Shown: positions 35,863 to 45,576 of the stretch, piece after piece | Layout of the letters: each line of letters starts with the position of its first letter | Position numbering within the stretch: the first letter of the stretch is position 1 | Source: DASTFY01 sp963813375 | Lineage (GTDB): Bacteria; Actinomycetota; Acidimicrobiia; Acidimicrobiales; Ilumatobacteraceae | Direction: 5' to 3' | DNA: 64,000 nt | Assembly (NCBI GenBank): GCA_963813375.1 | Contig: CAWEYT010000021.1 | Location: 124,001-188,000, forward strand | Translations under genes and position numbers: made by a program | The notes under the pieces: model-generated | What the model was told of the DNA's origin: nothing | What the model saw: only the letters and a program-made list of their open reading frames with translations | Databases searched by the model: none

Positions 35863-37086
35863 GCGGCGCTGCCCGGCCGCCCGTGGAGGACTTCACCACG
35901 GACTTCGACCACACCGACCCGACGTGGGTAGCGCGACCCCTTCCCCATCTGGGACGACCTGCGGGCCCGGTGCCCGGTCGCCCACTCCGACCGCTACGGC
36001 GGTGTCTGGCTCCCCACCAGGCACGAGGACATCTCCGCCATCGCCTACGACACCGAGCATTTCTCGAGCCAGGGCGTGGTGGTGTCCGAGCTGCGGCCGG
36101 AGGAGCCGGCGCCGGTCGGTGGTGCCCCGCCCATCACGTCCGATCCGCCGTTCCACGCGTTCGCCCGGCGTCTGTTGCTCCCGGCGTTCGCGCCCCGACC
36201 GATCCAGGACCTGGAGCCGGCCACGCGCCAGCTCTGCCGGGAACTGGCCGACGCCATCGCCGGCCGCCTCGATGCTGACGGCGGGCTCTGCGACGCCGCC
36301 GCCGACTACGCGCAGGACATCCCACCTGCCGTCATCGCCCGCATGCTGGGCCTGCCGCCCGAGGACGACGAGCTGTTCCGCGGCTTCATCCACGACGTGC
36401 TGGAGAACCTCAGCGCCGACGAGTCGACGCGCGAGGCGAAGTTCGAGAACCTCGATGCCTACCTCGACCGCCACATCGCTGACCACGAGGCCAACCCCCG
36501 CGACGACCTCATCAGCTACCTGCTCGACGTCGAGATCGAGGGATCGAAGCTGGCCCCCGAGCACGTCCGGGGCACGGTCATCCTGCTGCTCATCGCCGGC
36601 ATCGACACCACCTGGAGCGCCATCGGCGCCGCGCTCTGGCACCTGGCCTCCCATCCGGATGACCGCCGGCGCCTCGCGGGCGAGCCCGAGCTCCTCGACG
36701 TGGCTGTGGAGGAGCTCCTGCGCGCGTACGCCCCGGTGACCATGGCCCGGATCGTGGCCAAGGACGTCGAGCTCGGTGGTCGCCAGCTCAAGGCCGGCGA
36801 CTGGGTGCTGCTGCCCTTCCCCGCCGCCAACCGTGACCCGGAGGCGTTCGAGGATGCCGACCGGGTGGTGCTGGATCGCGCGGTCAACCGCCACAGCGCG
36901 TTCGGGCTGGGGATCCACCGCTGCCTGGGCTCCAACCTGGCCCGCATGGAGCTGAAGGTGGCCGTGCAGGAGTGGATGGCCCGGTTCCCGGACTTCGAGC
37001 TGGCCGACCCGGACGCCGTGACCTGGTCGGCCGGCCAGGTCCGAGGTCCGCGGCGGCTGCCGGTGCGCATCCTCGAGCGTTCCTGA
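35859..37086 (+). CDS. Cytochrome P450 (frameshift near 35938)
   Basis: About 408 residues, a soluble bacterial P450. The I helix is LIAGIDTTWSAIG with the oxygen-activating Asp-Thr-Thr; the ExxR is in VEELLRAYAPVTMARI; the heme Cys is in AFGLGIHRCLGSNLARMEL. The start is GTG 35859 (MSGAARPPVEDFTTDFDHTD); the frame changes at about 35930-35945, after which the protein continues PIWDDLRARCPVAHSDRYGG. With the preceding ferredoxin and the acyl-CoA synthetase and hydratase, it could hydroxylate a lipid or sterol side chain. Substrate unknown. Confidence 0.8.
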
Positions 37087-37140
37087 CGCCGCCGCCCTGC
37101 GGCCGCGGCGAATCGGCGGCGAATCGCCGGACGAGCGCGC

Positions 37141-37906
37141 TCAGACGCCCTCGCCGTGCCGGCCGGCACCGCCGACGAAGCGGGCCGCGCCGGCGCCGGT
37201 CTCCCCGCTGCGGATGGTGGCCATGCCCAGCTCGAACTCCTGGACCATGGCCGCCTGCTCGTCGAGCGACCACTGGTCGATGGCGGAGCGCCGGTCGCTG
37301 CGCAGGCAGCCTTGCGGGAAGGCCGCCAGCTGCTCGGCCAGGGCCACCGCCGCGGCGAGCGCCTCACCGTCCGGGGCCACCCGGTTGACCAGGCCCATGG
37401 CCAGGGCCTCGTCACCGTCCACGCCCCGCCCGGTGAGGATGAGGTCCATGGCCCGGCTGTGGCCGATCAATCGAGGGAGCCGCACCGTGCCGCCGTCGAT
37501 CAGCGGCACCCCCCAACGACGGCAGTAGACGCCGAGCGTCGCCCCTCGCGCCGCGACCCGGAGATCGCACCACAGCGCCAGCTCCAGCCCGCCGGCCACC
37601 GCATGTCCCTCGATGGCGGCGATGACGGGTTTCCCCAGGTCCAGGCGGGTCGGGCCCATGGGCCCGTCCCCCTCCGGCGCAGCCCGGTTGCCGTGTCCCG
37701 CGGCCAGCGCCTTGAGATCGGCGCCCGAGCAGAACGCTCCGCCGGCTCCGGTCAGGATGGCGACCGCCAGGCTCTCGTCGTCGTCGAAGCGGCGGAAGGC
37801 CCTGGCCAGCTCCTCGGCGTGCTCGCGGTCCACGGCATTGCGGCGGTCGGGCCGGTCGATGGTGACGATGACGATCGGACCATTGGTCTCGACGCGGATG
37901 GTCATG
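37141..37906 (-). CDS. Enoyl-CoA hydratase/isomerase
   Basis: 255 residues, crotonase fold. N-terminal VETNGPIVIVTIDRPDRRNA, oxyanion-hole strand AFCSGADLKALA, and second oxyanion KPVIAAIEGHAVAGGLELA. At the catalytic positions (Glu/Glu in true hydratases) I see Asp and Gly (CRRWGVPLIDGGTVRLPRL), so isomerase or atypical activity is possible. ATG 37906 is preceded by no strong ribosome site. It lies next to the P450 and acyl-CoA synthetase genes and is divergent from the secreted protein gene. Confidence 0.8.
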
Positions 37907-38005
37907 GCCCACCCTGGCATGCAGTCCGCGAATCCGACCAAACCTTCCGGCGAGGTCCGGCGTGTCTCCTCCAGAACGACCGATTCCCCCTGGAGGACCC
38001 ATCCC

Positions 38006-38530
38006 ATGCAACGACGCACCTTGATCGCCACCGTCACCACGGCCGGCCTGCTGGCCCTGACCGGCGGCGCGGCCTTCGCGCAGGCCGGCGGGGGCTCGTC
38101 CTCGACGACGACCAGCCGGGCACGTCGAGTGACGTCACGATCCCGTCCGCCTCGGCCCCGGACAGCACCACCGGGACCACCGGCACGACCGTGGCCGTCA
38201 CCGTGGCCCCGACGGCCACCGCTCCCGACTCGACCACGGGCAGCTCCACCGCTCCCACCGTGACGGCGCCCGATGTCTCGGCGCCCGACTCCACCGCCCC
38301 GGATGGCACGGCCCCTGACTTCCTCGACGCCGACGACCGTCGACGATCGCGGCGGGGATCGCAACGACGACGGTGACGACAACGGCGGTGACGACAACAG
38401 CGGTCCTGGCCACGGCGGCGACGATGACGACGACAACAGTGGCAGCGGCCACGGCGGCGGCGACGACAACAGTGGCAGTGGCGACGACAACAGTGGCGGT
38501 GGCCACGGTGGTGGCGGCGGCGACGACTGA
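38006..38530 (+). CDS. Secreted Asp/Gly/Asn-rich low-complexity protein (two frame changes)
   Basis: ATG 38006, after a TGGAGGAC site, opens a clean signal peptide (MQRRTLIATVTTAGLLALTG, cleaved after AFA-QA). The mature part is Thr/Ser/Pro-rich (TAPDSTTGSS-type repeats) and ends in an acidic tail built from DDNSGSGHGG-like units, on a frame that changes near 38100 and 38330. The tail repeats could bind calcium or act as a stalk. It has no recognised domain. It directly precedes an ECF sigma factor, whose target it might be. Confidence 0.6.
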
Positions 38531-38649
38531 GGTTGAGGAGCGCGGTGGTGATCGGCGGCGGCACGGCGGCGCTGGCCCTGCGCGCCGGTAGCGTCAGCGG
38601 TGGCCTGGCGCCGCCGGCGCGCGTGGTGCCCGCCGGCCGCGAGCAGCCC

Positions 38650-39159
38650 ATGGTGACGACGCACGAGTTCGACGACGTGTTCCGCTCGTCCTACCCGCGT
38701 CTCGTCCGGCTGCTCACGGCCACCACCGACGACGCCGAGGTCGCCGCGGACTGCGTGCAGGAGGCCTTCGTGCGGGCGCACGTCCGCTGGCGGCGGATCG
38801 GCGAGTACGACGATCCGGTCGGATGGGTGCGGCGGGTGGCCCTGAACCTCGCCCGTGATCACGCCCGCCGCGCCGCCCGCAAGCGCAAGGCCAAGGATCG
38901 GCTGGCGGTGGAGGGGGAGGCACACGAGCGCAGCAGTGCACCGGCCGAGCAGCCGGTGGACCTCCTGGACGCGCTGCGCAGCCTCCCGCCACAACAGCGA
39001 ACAGCACTCGCGCTCCACTACGTCGAGGGGCTGCCGGTGCGAGAGGTGGCGTCGGAGATGGGCTTGTCGGAGGGCGCCGTGAAGTTTCACCTGCACGGAG
39101 GGCGGGAGCGGTTGCGACGGACCGTGGAGGGAGTCGACGAGGGAGGGCAGCGGGCATGA
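38650..39159 (+). CDS. ECF RNA polymerase sigma factor, SigE-type
   Basis: 169 residues. Region 2 contains FRSSYPRLVRLLTATTDDAEVA, then CVQEAFVRAHVRWRRIG and DPVGWVRRVALNLARDHARR; region 4 is LPPQQRTALALHYVEGLPVREV with MGLSEGAVKFHLHGGRERLR as the DNA-binding helix-turn-helix. ATG 38650 (MVTTHEFDDVF) is chosen because residues further upstream are hydrophobic and unlike sigma factors. Its stop overlaps the next ATG (ATGA), pairing it with a membrane protein that is probably its anti-sigma factor. Confidence 0.85.
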   Translation: MVTTHEFDDVFRSSYPRLVRLLTATTDDAEVAADCVQEAFVRAHVRWRRIGEYDDPVGWVRRVALNLARDHARRAARKRKAKDRLAVEGEAHERSSAPAEQPVDLLDALRSLPPQQRTALALHYVEGLPVREVASEMGLSEGAVKFHLHGGRERLRRTVEGVDEGGQRA

Positions 39160-39861
39160 CCGAGCACGACGACGAGCTTTCCCGGGCACTCGGGCGATCG
39201 CTGGACACCATCCCGGTGGCCGACTCCGATGCCGCGCTGGCCCGGGTGACGGCCCGCTCGCGTGTGGTGCGACGCCGCAGGATCGCCGTGCGGGCAGGCG
39301 CGAGCCTTGCCGTCGCCGCCGTGATCGGTGCTGTGTGGCTCGGCGCCCGACCGCCCGGCTCGACCCAGGTCGACACCGTCGATTCGCCGTCCATCGCCAC
39401 CGCGCCGCGCACCGGTACCGACGGCACGAGCCCGACCACACCGGTGACCACCGCCGGCCCGGCGTCGACCGTGGCCACGTCCGTGGTCGCCACGACCCCG
39501 CCGAGCGCCGTGCCCGTCCTCGGCCACGGCGCCGCCTGCATCGGCGATCGGCGGTAATGCGCCGGCCTCGACCGCGGGCAACGTCGCTCCACCGACGGCG
39601 GCGCCGACGACCCAGGGGCCGCCGCCCTCGAGCGGCCCGCAGACCTACGGGGGCGTCGGGGGCCAGGTCACCGTCCGGGTCGACGCCGGCAACCTGGTCC
39701 TCGTCGCCGTGCGGCCCTCTCCCGGGTTCGCCGTCGCCGAGCAGAAGGCCGAGCCGGACGACGTCGAGGTCCGCTTCGAGGGCGCCGCCGGCCGGACGAG
39801 GGTGCGGATCCGCCTGCAGAACGGCGTCGTGTCGCCCGAGGTGCAGGAGAACGGCCCGTAG
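39156..39861 (+). CDS. Putative membrane-anchored anti-sigma factor (frameshift near 39540)
   Basis: The N-terminal cytosolic part (MTEHDDELSRALGRSLDTIP) and Arg-rich RVVRRRR precede one membrane segment, GASLAVAAVIGAVWLG. A Thr/Pro-rich extracellular linker follows. After a frame change at about 39535-39545 the protein continues SAIGGNAPASTAGNVAPPTA and a small beta domain (GGQVTVRVDAGNLVLVAVRP) and stops at 39861. It has no ZAS zinc motif. Cytosolic tail, single anchor and coupling to the ECF sigma gene argue for an anti-sigma role. Function inferred from context. Confidence 0.65.
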
Positions 39862-39871
39862 CCGAGCCCGA

Positions 39872-40282
39872 TCAGCCGGACCGCGACGGCCCAGCCCGTT
39901 CGACGGTGATGCGGATCATGACTCGCTGCTCACGGACCATCGCCGCCCGGTAGTCGTCCCAGTCCGGGTGCTCGCCGGCCACAGTCCGGTAGTAGTCCAC
40001 CAGGAGCTCGAGTGCCTCGGGCAGGCTGACGATCTCGGCTGGTCCTTCGATCTGGACCCACGGCCCGTAGAACCCGTCGCCGAAGGCGCAGTACGTGGCC
40101 CGCGGGTCGCGTCGGAGGTTCTTGACCTTGATCGCGGTCTCGCGGCTGCTCAGGATGACGCGGCCCTCGTCGTCGGCCGAGGCGACGACAGGCGAGGACT
40201 GCAGCCCGCCGTCCGACCGGAACGTGATCAGCACGCCGCGATGGTTGGCTCGGATGAACTCGAGGGCCTCGGCCGTCTCCAT
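39872..40282 (-). CDS. PPOX-class F420-dependent/FMN flavin reductase-like protein
   Basis: 136 residues, pyridoxamine-oxidase split-barrel. Motifs: FIRANHRGVLITFRSDGGLQ, SPVVASADDEGRVILSSRET, AIKVKNLRRDPRATYCAFGD and WVQIEGPAEIVSLPEALELL. This is the F420/FMN-binding group common in mycobacteria. ATG 40282 is chosen over the Cys-rich upstream extension. It reduces an unknown substrate. It lies downstream of the PrsW-like gene, four bases apart. Confidence 0.85.
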   Translation of the reverse strand: METAEALEFIRANHRGVLITFRSDGGLQSSPVVASADDEGRVILSSRETAIKVKNLRRDPRATYCAFGDGFYGPWVQIEGPAEIVSLPEALELLVDYYRTVAGEHPDWDDYRAAMVREQRVMIRITVERAGPSRSG

Positions 40283-40286
40283 GCTT

Positions 40287-41516
40287 TCAGTCTGCCCGCT
40301 GCCCGGCGGGGAGCGTGCCGGGTCGGACCACGCCGACGTCCGCCAGCTGCACACGGAGCAGGCGGATCGTCCGCCGTGCCCGTTCGGCGTCCCGCTCGGC
40401 CCCCGGGCCGGTCCGGCTGCAGGCCAGCCCCAGGTCGAGCTGCGCGTGCTGCAGGCGGTCGACCAGGCGGGCGGCGGACCGGCCGCGTACCCGCCGCACC
40501 ATGCGGCGCACGTCCCTCCGCCGGGAGAGGGTCATCAGCTCGTCCAGCTCGTCGTCCAGGAGGACATCGGTGCCCACCTCGCGTGCGGTGGCGACCCGGA
40601 ACCAGGTTGCTTCTTGATCGCGGGCCAGCCGGTACATCACGACGAGCAGCACGAGGACCGGGATGCCCTTGATCACCAGCCCGAGCAGGATGCCCAGCCC
40701 CTCGCCGAACGCTTCCGTGAGCAGCGGGGAGTTCCACACGAAGTGGGCGACGAAGGCCAGCGCGAAGGCGAGCGCGACGGCGCCGATGCGCGCGGCCAGG
40801 CTGCGGTCGGTCCGGGACGCGAAGTAGCCCACGCCGTACCCCGCGATGGCGGTATAGGTGGCGTGGCTCCACAGACCGACCAGGGAACGCACGAGGAAGA
40901 TGCCGAGAACCGGCACGACCTCCCGGTCGCCGCCCGCCAGCTCGATGGCGTTCATGCAGTAGATGAAGTTCTCGACCACCTGGAAGCCGAGCCCGACGAG
41001 GGCGCCATAGACCATCCCGTCGAGGGGGGTGTCGAACTGGTCCCGGGCGATGAGCACCAGCACGACGACGCCGAGCACCTTGAGCGTCTCCTCGATCGGC
41101 GGGGCGGCGAGCGCAGGGCCCCAGCGGCTGGCCAGCTCGGGGCTGGCCAGCTTGGACGTCAGGTCGAACAGCGCCTGGTTGCCCGACAGGGCCAGCGACG
41201 TCGCGACGAGGCCTCCCCACGCGAACGCCGCGCCGACCATCGTCGCCGGCTCGCGCTCGAACAGGTCGAGGCGGTACACGAACAGGAAGAACGGGATGGC
41301 GTAGAGCGTGAGCAACGTGACCGCCAGGACGGCACCGGTCGGGTACTGCCGGAACGCCTGGACGACGATCGAGCCGACGCGCGCGGTGCCGAGCGCCATG
41401 AGCCCGACCAGCAGCCAGAAGGCCGGCTGGCGGGGCTGCATGACGGAGGTGGTGTCTCCCCAGCTCCGCGGGACCGGTGGGCCCGGCGCAGCCGAGGCGG
41501 GACCGGTGGCCGTCAC
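40287..41516 (-). CDS. PrsW-family intramembrane metalloprotease
   Basis: 409 residues with about eight membrane segments. The conserved EE motif is in APPIEETLKVLGVVV, the second in VGLGFQVVENFIYCMNAIE, and the His site in AFVAHFVWNSPLL; these are the PrsW/glutamic-type active residues. Its C-terminal 90 residues are Arg-rich and cytoplasmic. In Bacillus PrsW cleaves an anti-sigma factor; here it lies near an ECF sigma/anti-sigma pair, so a similar regulatory role is suggestive. It is coupled upstream to a 192-residue membrane protein. Confidence 0.85.
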   Translation of the reverse strand: MTATGPASAAPGPPVPRSWGDTTSVMQPRQPAFWLLVGLMALGTARVGSIVVQAFRQYPTGAVLAVTLLTLYAIPFFLFVYRLDLFEREPATMVGAAFAWGGLVATSLALSGNQALFDLTSKLASPELASRWGPALAAPPIEETLKVLGVVVLVLIARDQFDTPLDGMVYGALVGLGFQVVENFIYCMNAIELAGGDREVVPVLGIFLVRSLVGLWSHATYTAIAGYGVGYFASRTDRSLAARIGAVALAFALAFVAHFVWNSPLLTEAFGEGLGILLGLVIKGIPVLVLLVVMYRLARDQEATWFRVATAREVGTDVLLDDELDELMTLSRRRDVRRMVRRVRGRSAARLVDRLQHAQLDLGLACSRTGPGAERDAERARRTIRLLRVQLADVGVVRPGTLPAGQRAD

Positions 41517-42091
41517 GGCGGCACGATCCGCAGCGTGCGCGCCATGAAGATCACGTCGTCGAGCCCGGCCGCCATGGCGTCCGGCGGGCCCTTGGCGAGG
41601 ACCCGCACCACGGTGGGACCGGCCTGGAACACCCCGAACCGCCCCTCGGAGGTCTGACCGCCGTAGGAGCCGACGATGCCGACCAGCCCGTCGTCGGTCG
41701 TGAAGGAACCGGGCCCGTTGAACAGCTGCGCGCCCGAGCTGTCGCGGATCTCCTCCGCCATCCGCTCGTACTCCTCGGGCAGGCTCCGCGTCGCCGGCGC
41801 CGCTTCGACGACGTACGACAGCGGCCCCTGGGCGAGCGCGACGCGGCGGGTGTTGGTCTGCTCGGCGTCGAGGGTCCAGCCGGCGGCGGCCGTGAATGTC
41901 ACGCCGCGGCCGACCTCGACCGTGCTGCCGGCGGCCAACGGACGATCGGCGGAGACGAGGCCGTTGAGCAGAGGGAGGCCGACGGCGACGAGCGCGGCGA
42001 TCAGCGCCACGACGACGGTTCCCGGCCAGCCCCGGCGGTCCAGCCCCAGGAACCCGCCGCGGCCGCCGCTGGTCACGACCGGCTCGCTCAC
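41513..42091 (-). CDS. Membrane-anchored hypothetical protein
   Basis: 192 residues with an N-terminal Gly/Arg-rich tail, one membrane anchor (GTVVVALIAALVAVGLPLLN) and an extracytoplasmic domain (VEVGRGVTFTAAAGWTLDAE, then LAQGPLSYVVEA). Unknown family, resembling actinobacterial proteins next to prsW-like genes. GTG 42091 follows the -10 TAGAGT by nine bases on the minus strand; its stop overlaps the PrsW start by four bases, so the pair is co-expressed. Confidence 0.75.
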   Translation of the reverse strand: MSEPVVTSGGRGGFLGLDRRGWPGTVVVALIAALVAVGLPLLNGLVSADRPLAAGSTVEVGRGVTFTAAAGWTLDAEQTNTRRVALAQGPLSYVVEAAPATRSLPEEYERMAEEIRDSSGAQLFNGPGSFTTDDGLVGIVGSYGGQTSEGRFGVFQAGPTVVRVLAKGPPDAMAAGLDDVIFMARTLRIVPP

Positions 42092-42197
42092 CGGCCGGTG
42101 ACTCTAGGAGTGCACAGGCGGCGAACGGCTACGAGGGTAGGCCTGTCCCGGTCGCGAGCACCGGCTGCGGGCACGTCGACGCGGTTCAGCCGATTGA

Positions 42198-44374
42198 TCA
42201 CCTCGACGGAGGTCCGCCCTCGCTGTAGAAGTCGACGGCGACGATGTTGGGTATCTGGCCCCGTCGCTGCGCGGCAGGCCTCCGCCCTCTCGAGGAGGAC
42301 GTCCGTGCTGTTGACCTCGTCGGCCAGCTTCTTCGGCGCCAGCCCGCCCGTGTCGAGCCAATGGTTCATCAGCAGCAGCGGTGCACTCCGCTTGCCCCGC
42401 TCGACGGCGCAGGAGCCGGGGTCGGCCAGCTCGTCCACCGACGGGAACCCGTACGGCGTGTCCTGGAGGAGCTGGTCGTAGGCGGCGTGGTACCAGTGCG
42501 CGGACCGCGCCGCCGTTGTTCTCGGCCATCACGATGACGTTCTTCTTGGTCTCGATGAGCTGCCGCATCGTCGGAGCGGGCGAGCCGGCGACCCAGGCGT
42601 AGGCCCGGTCCGCCAACCCGCTCGACTCCAGGACCTCGACGGCGTCCTCGGCGTCCACGTGGTCCTCCAGCACCAGGATGATGACCTCGTTGGGGTTGAC
42701 CCGCAGCCAGTCGTGGAGCTCCTGGAAGGCCGACTTGGCCGGTGTGGCCCCCAGCTCGCAGTACAGGTGGCAGAGGTAGACGCGCCGGTTGTCGCGGGCA
42801 GGGGTCGCCGCCGAACACGGCGATCGCGCGCGCCAACGCCGCCCGCTGGTCAGGTCCCATCTGCGTGTCCGAGAGCGCTTGCTCGGCCGGGGTGAGGAAG
42901 TCGGTACGGACGAGGTCCTTGATCGGGGCGCCGTAGTGCAGGTCGAGCGAGGAAGGCGCGGACGCCGAACGAGAGCTGGGCGAGCAGCCCGCCAGTCTGG
43001 CGGCCGAAGGCCCATCCCTCCTCGGAGCTGGCGGCCATCGAGTTGTGCGTTCCGGCGAAGGCCACCTCGTCGACGCGGCGGTCGCACAGGTCGACGAAGC
43101 CGTTGCAGCCGGCTTCGTCGATGTTCCTGCGGTCGAGGTCCGGCGCCCGGACGGCCCGCACGAAGGACATGCCGCCCAGCAGCAGCACGAGGGAGAACGT
43201 CGCCACACCGGTGGTGCCGCCCAGGGCGAGGCGCCGCGGCGTGAACCGACGAGGTACGGCAGCGCCCGTCTCGCCGGCCACCCACGACGACGCCCCGACG
43301 AGGTCGAACACCCAGACGGTGCCCAGCACGACCAGGCCGACGGCACCGACGCGCACCAGCACCTCGGCCATGGCCAGGGGCCAGATGAGCCCCAGGACCC
43401 CGAGGCCGATGGCGACGGCAGCAGCAAGGGCCTTGGCCCGGGAGTCCGCCAGCGTGGCCCGGGCCCGCTCGACCAGCGCGGCGACGCGCTCGGCCATCGG
43501 ACCGCCGCCGGCCAGGGCGGCGGCGAAGCTGACGACCGCGCCGACGACGATCAGCACCTTGGCAGTGACGTTGAGGACGTGCACGGCGCTCCAGAACAGC
43601 GCCCGCAAGGCGGTGCGCTGGCGCGGGTCCTGGCCCACATCGGCGGCGACGTTGAGCAGGGCGGCGAGCACGACGAAGATCACGGCGCCGACCGCGACCA
43701 GGCACACCCCTACCACCTCGAAGGCCCGCCGCCGATCCGACGCGCGGCGCACCGCGGCGACGAAGCAGAGGGCCGCGCCCAACGCGAAGGGCACGATCAG
43801 CCAGCCAGCCAGATCGGCGGCCCGCATGAACAGGTCCGCCATCGGGCTCTGTGACAGCTCGACGGGAACGGACAGCGCCTCGTCCGAGATCGAATCTGCC
43901 ATGTCGGGACTGAGGACGGCCAGCGCGTCCTTCACGAGCTGGGCGGAGTCGTCGACCTGGACCAGCGGGCGGCTGCGGTGGCCCTGGACGATGGCGCCGT
44001 GCATCTCCCGCACGCCGGCGTGGAACACGCCGCGGAACGCCTCGGTCGACACCACCTCGGCGACGACCCCCCGCAGGATCGGCCGCAACGCCACGGCGGG
44101 ATCCGCGGTCGCCACGTGGTCCTGGAGCACGTCGACGATCTGGTCGGCGACGGTCTGGGCGACCGCGGGCTCCTTCAGGGCAGTCGGTGGCGGCGTCGGC
44201 GAAGCCCTCCGAGTTGGCGAACGTCCGCCAGCTCCACAGCGACACCGCGAAGAGCAGGGTGAGGATCGATCCGGCCACGAGGAGCGCCACGCCGGCGCGA
44301 CCGAGATCGTCCCGCCGGCGCATCGCGCCAGCCGCTCCAGGCGCCGCCTGGGCGCCGATGGGCCCCTCTCCCAC
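42198..44374 (-). pseudogene. Large membrane protein with C-terminal PI-PLC-like domain, several frame changes
   Basis: GTG 44374, six bases after -10 TACCGT, starts a basic tail, then a membrane anchor (AGVALLVAGSILTLLFAVSL), an extracytoplasmic helical domain (LQDHVATADPAVALRPILRG, LSPDMADSISDEALSVPVEL) and four to five membrane segments. The C-terminus is PI-PLC-like: AFAGTHNSMAASSEEGWAFG with the first catalytic His, VIILVLEDHVDAEDAVEVLE, and PLLLMNHWLDTGGLAPKKL. It ends NIVAVDFYSEGG and TGA 42198. Frame changes are needed near 44180, 42957, 42800, 42520 and 42265. The N-terminal two-thirds is a paralogue of the protein at 51643-52932. Decay or assembly error are possible. Confidence 0.65.
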
Positions 44375-44448
44375 GAGCGAACGGTAGCCCGGTCCTTCGG
44401 TTACGTCACCCGGCTTTGCCCGACACGAGCGTCGACGAGGCGCGAAGG

Positions 44449-44865
44449 TCACTCGGCGCAGTCGGCGCAGCGACCGGGGATGGCGAAGTGACCACCGTCC
44501 ATGACGAAGCCGTAGTCGCGCAGGATGGTCGTCCGCACCTCGTCGAACAGCGAGCTCGGCACCACGATGTCCCGCCCGCAGCCCTCGCAGGCGAGGTGGC
44601 GGACCTGCTCGGCGACGTCGGTGAGCTCGTACAGCGCAGGGCCGTGGGCGAGATGGACGTGCCGCACCACGCCGAGCTCCTCGAGGACGTTCAGCGAGCG
44701 GTACACCGAGCTCACGTGGATGTCGGGCAGCCGGGCCGCCACCTCCTCGGCCGTGACCGGACCTCGCAGCTCGCCCAGCGCCTCGATCACCTGCCGCCGG
44801 GCCGACCCCATCCGCAGGCCGGCAGCCCTCAGGCGGGCAGGGGGGTCAGGCCGGACATCAGCCAC
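44449..44865 (-). CDS. Fur-family metal-dependent regulator
   Basis: 138 residues. The winged helix spans ARLRAAGLRMGSARRQVIEA to DIHVSSVYRSLNVLEELGVV. The zinc sites are paired Cys in CEGCGRD and GRCADCAE; histidines near HVHLAHGPALYEL supply the regulatory site. GTG 44865 is preferred to ATG 44811 because the first helix LRAAGLR is part of the domain; it overlaps the PAP2 gene by 37 bases. A Zur, Fur or PerR assignment is not possible from sequence alone. Confidence 0.85.
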   Translation of the reverse strand: MADVRPDPPARLRAAGLRMGSARRQVIEALGELRGPVTAEEVAARLPDIHVSSVYRSLNVLEELGVVRHVHLAHGPALYELTDVAEQVRHLACEGCGRDIVVPSSLFDEVRTTILRDYGFVMDGGHFAIPGRCADCAE

Positions 44866-45533
44866 GACGGCAAGGCTAACGACGGGCCGCGGCGGACGGG
44901 CTGCCGGACCGGGCTGCCGACCACCATCGTGAGCAGCGCGCCGAGCGCGACGCCGATGCCCGCGCCGCCGATGACGTCGAGCGGGTTGTGCGCGCCGAGG
45001 TAGATGCGCGCCACGGCGTTGGCCAGCGCCACACCGACCGGTACCCACCGCCATCGTCCCGGCAGGTACGGCCAGAGCAAGGTGGCCACCGCCCAGGCGA
45101 TGATGGCGTGGCCCGAGACGAAGGAGAGTCCTGCGAGCGGCACGTCCCGGAAGTGCCCGCAGGCTGCGTCCAGTTCGCAGATCGAGGTGCCGGGCCGCTC
45201 GCGCTCGACCAACTGCTTCACGACGGCCTTCTCCACGAAGAGCTTGAGCGGGATCAGCGCGACGAGGGCGATGGCCAGGCGGAAGCGCCGGAGCACGAGC
45301 GCCACGACGGCGACGACGAGCGGGAGGAGGAGCAGTCCAGCGAGCTGGAAGACCCACATGGGCGCGCGCAACCAATCCGGGAGGTCGTTGATGGCGTGGA
45401 AGATCCCCTGCTCCCAGCCGGGGACGTCACCGGAGCTGGCGATGATCGCGCTGACGACGGCGACCACCGCTCCACCGATCAGTGCGCGGAGGGGCCACCC
45501 GCGGACGTCGTGCTCGTAGGTGACCGTGCCCAT
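44829..45533 (-). CDS. PAP2 family membrane phosphatase
   Basis: 234 residues with six membrane segments. The three phosphatase motifs are intact: KQLVERERPG (motif 1, KX6RP), SFVSGHAI (motif 2, PSGH-like with Ser), and RIYLGAHNPLDV (motif 3, with the nucleophilic His). It dephosphorylates lipid phosphates such as undecaprenyl diphosphate or phosphatidate on the outer leaflet. Its 3' end overlaps the Fur gene, so the two are probably co-transcribed. Confidence 0.9.
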   Translation of the reverse strand: MGTVTYEHDVRGWPLRALIGGAVVAVVSAIIASSGDVPGWEQGIFHAINDLPDWLRAPMWVFQLAGLLLLPLVVAVVALVLRRFRLAIALVALIPLKLFVEKAVVKQLVERERPGTSICELDAACGHFRDVPLAGLSFVSGHAIIAWAVATLLWPYLPGRWRWVPVGVALANAVARIYLGAHNPLDVIGGAGIGVALGALLTMVVGSPVRQPVRRGPSLALPSWLMSGLTPLPA

Positions 45534-45546
45534 CGGCTGTCATCGT

Positions 45547-45569
45547 CCCACGGTGGGAGCCACCGTGGG
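45547..45569 (-). terminator. Hairpin after small membrane protein gene
   Basis: Nine-base perfect arms (cccacggtg and caccgtggg) with a five-base loop, in the 43-base gap between the stop of the 60-residue gene and the PAP2 start, both minus strand. Likely terminator or leader hairpin of the PAP2 mRNA. Confidence 0.5.
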
Positions 45570-45576
45570 TACGGGC

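Noticed and set aside
38349..38530. Short DNA repeats rich in ggcggcgac as a CRISPR or satellite
   Set aside because: They are irregular, with no spacers, and encode in-frame Asp/Gly/Asn repeats of a secreted protein.
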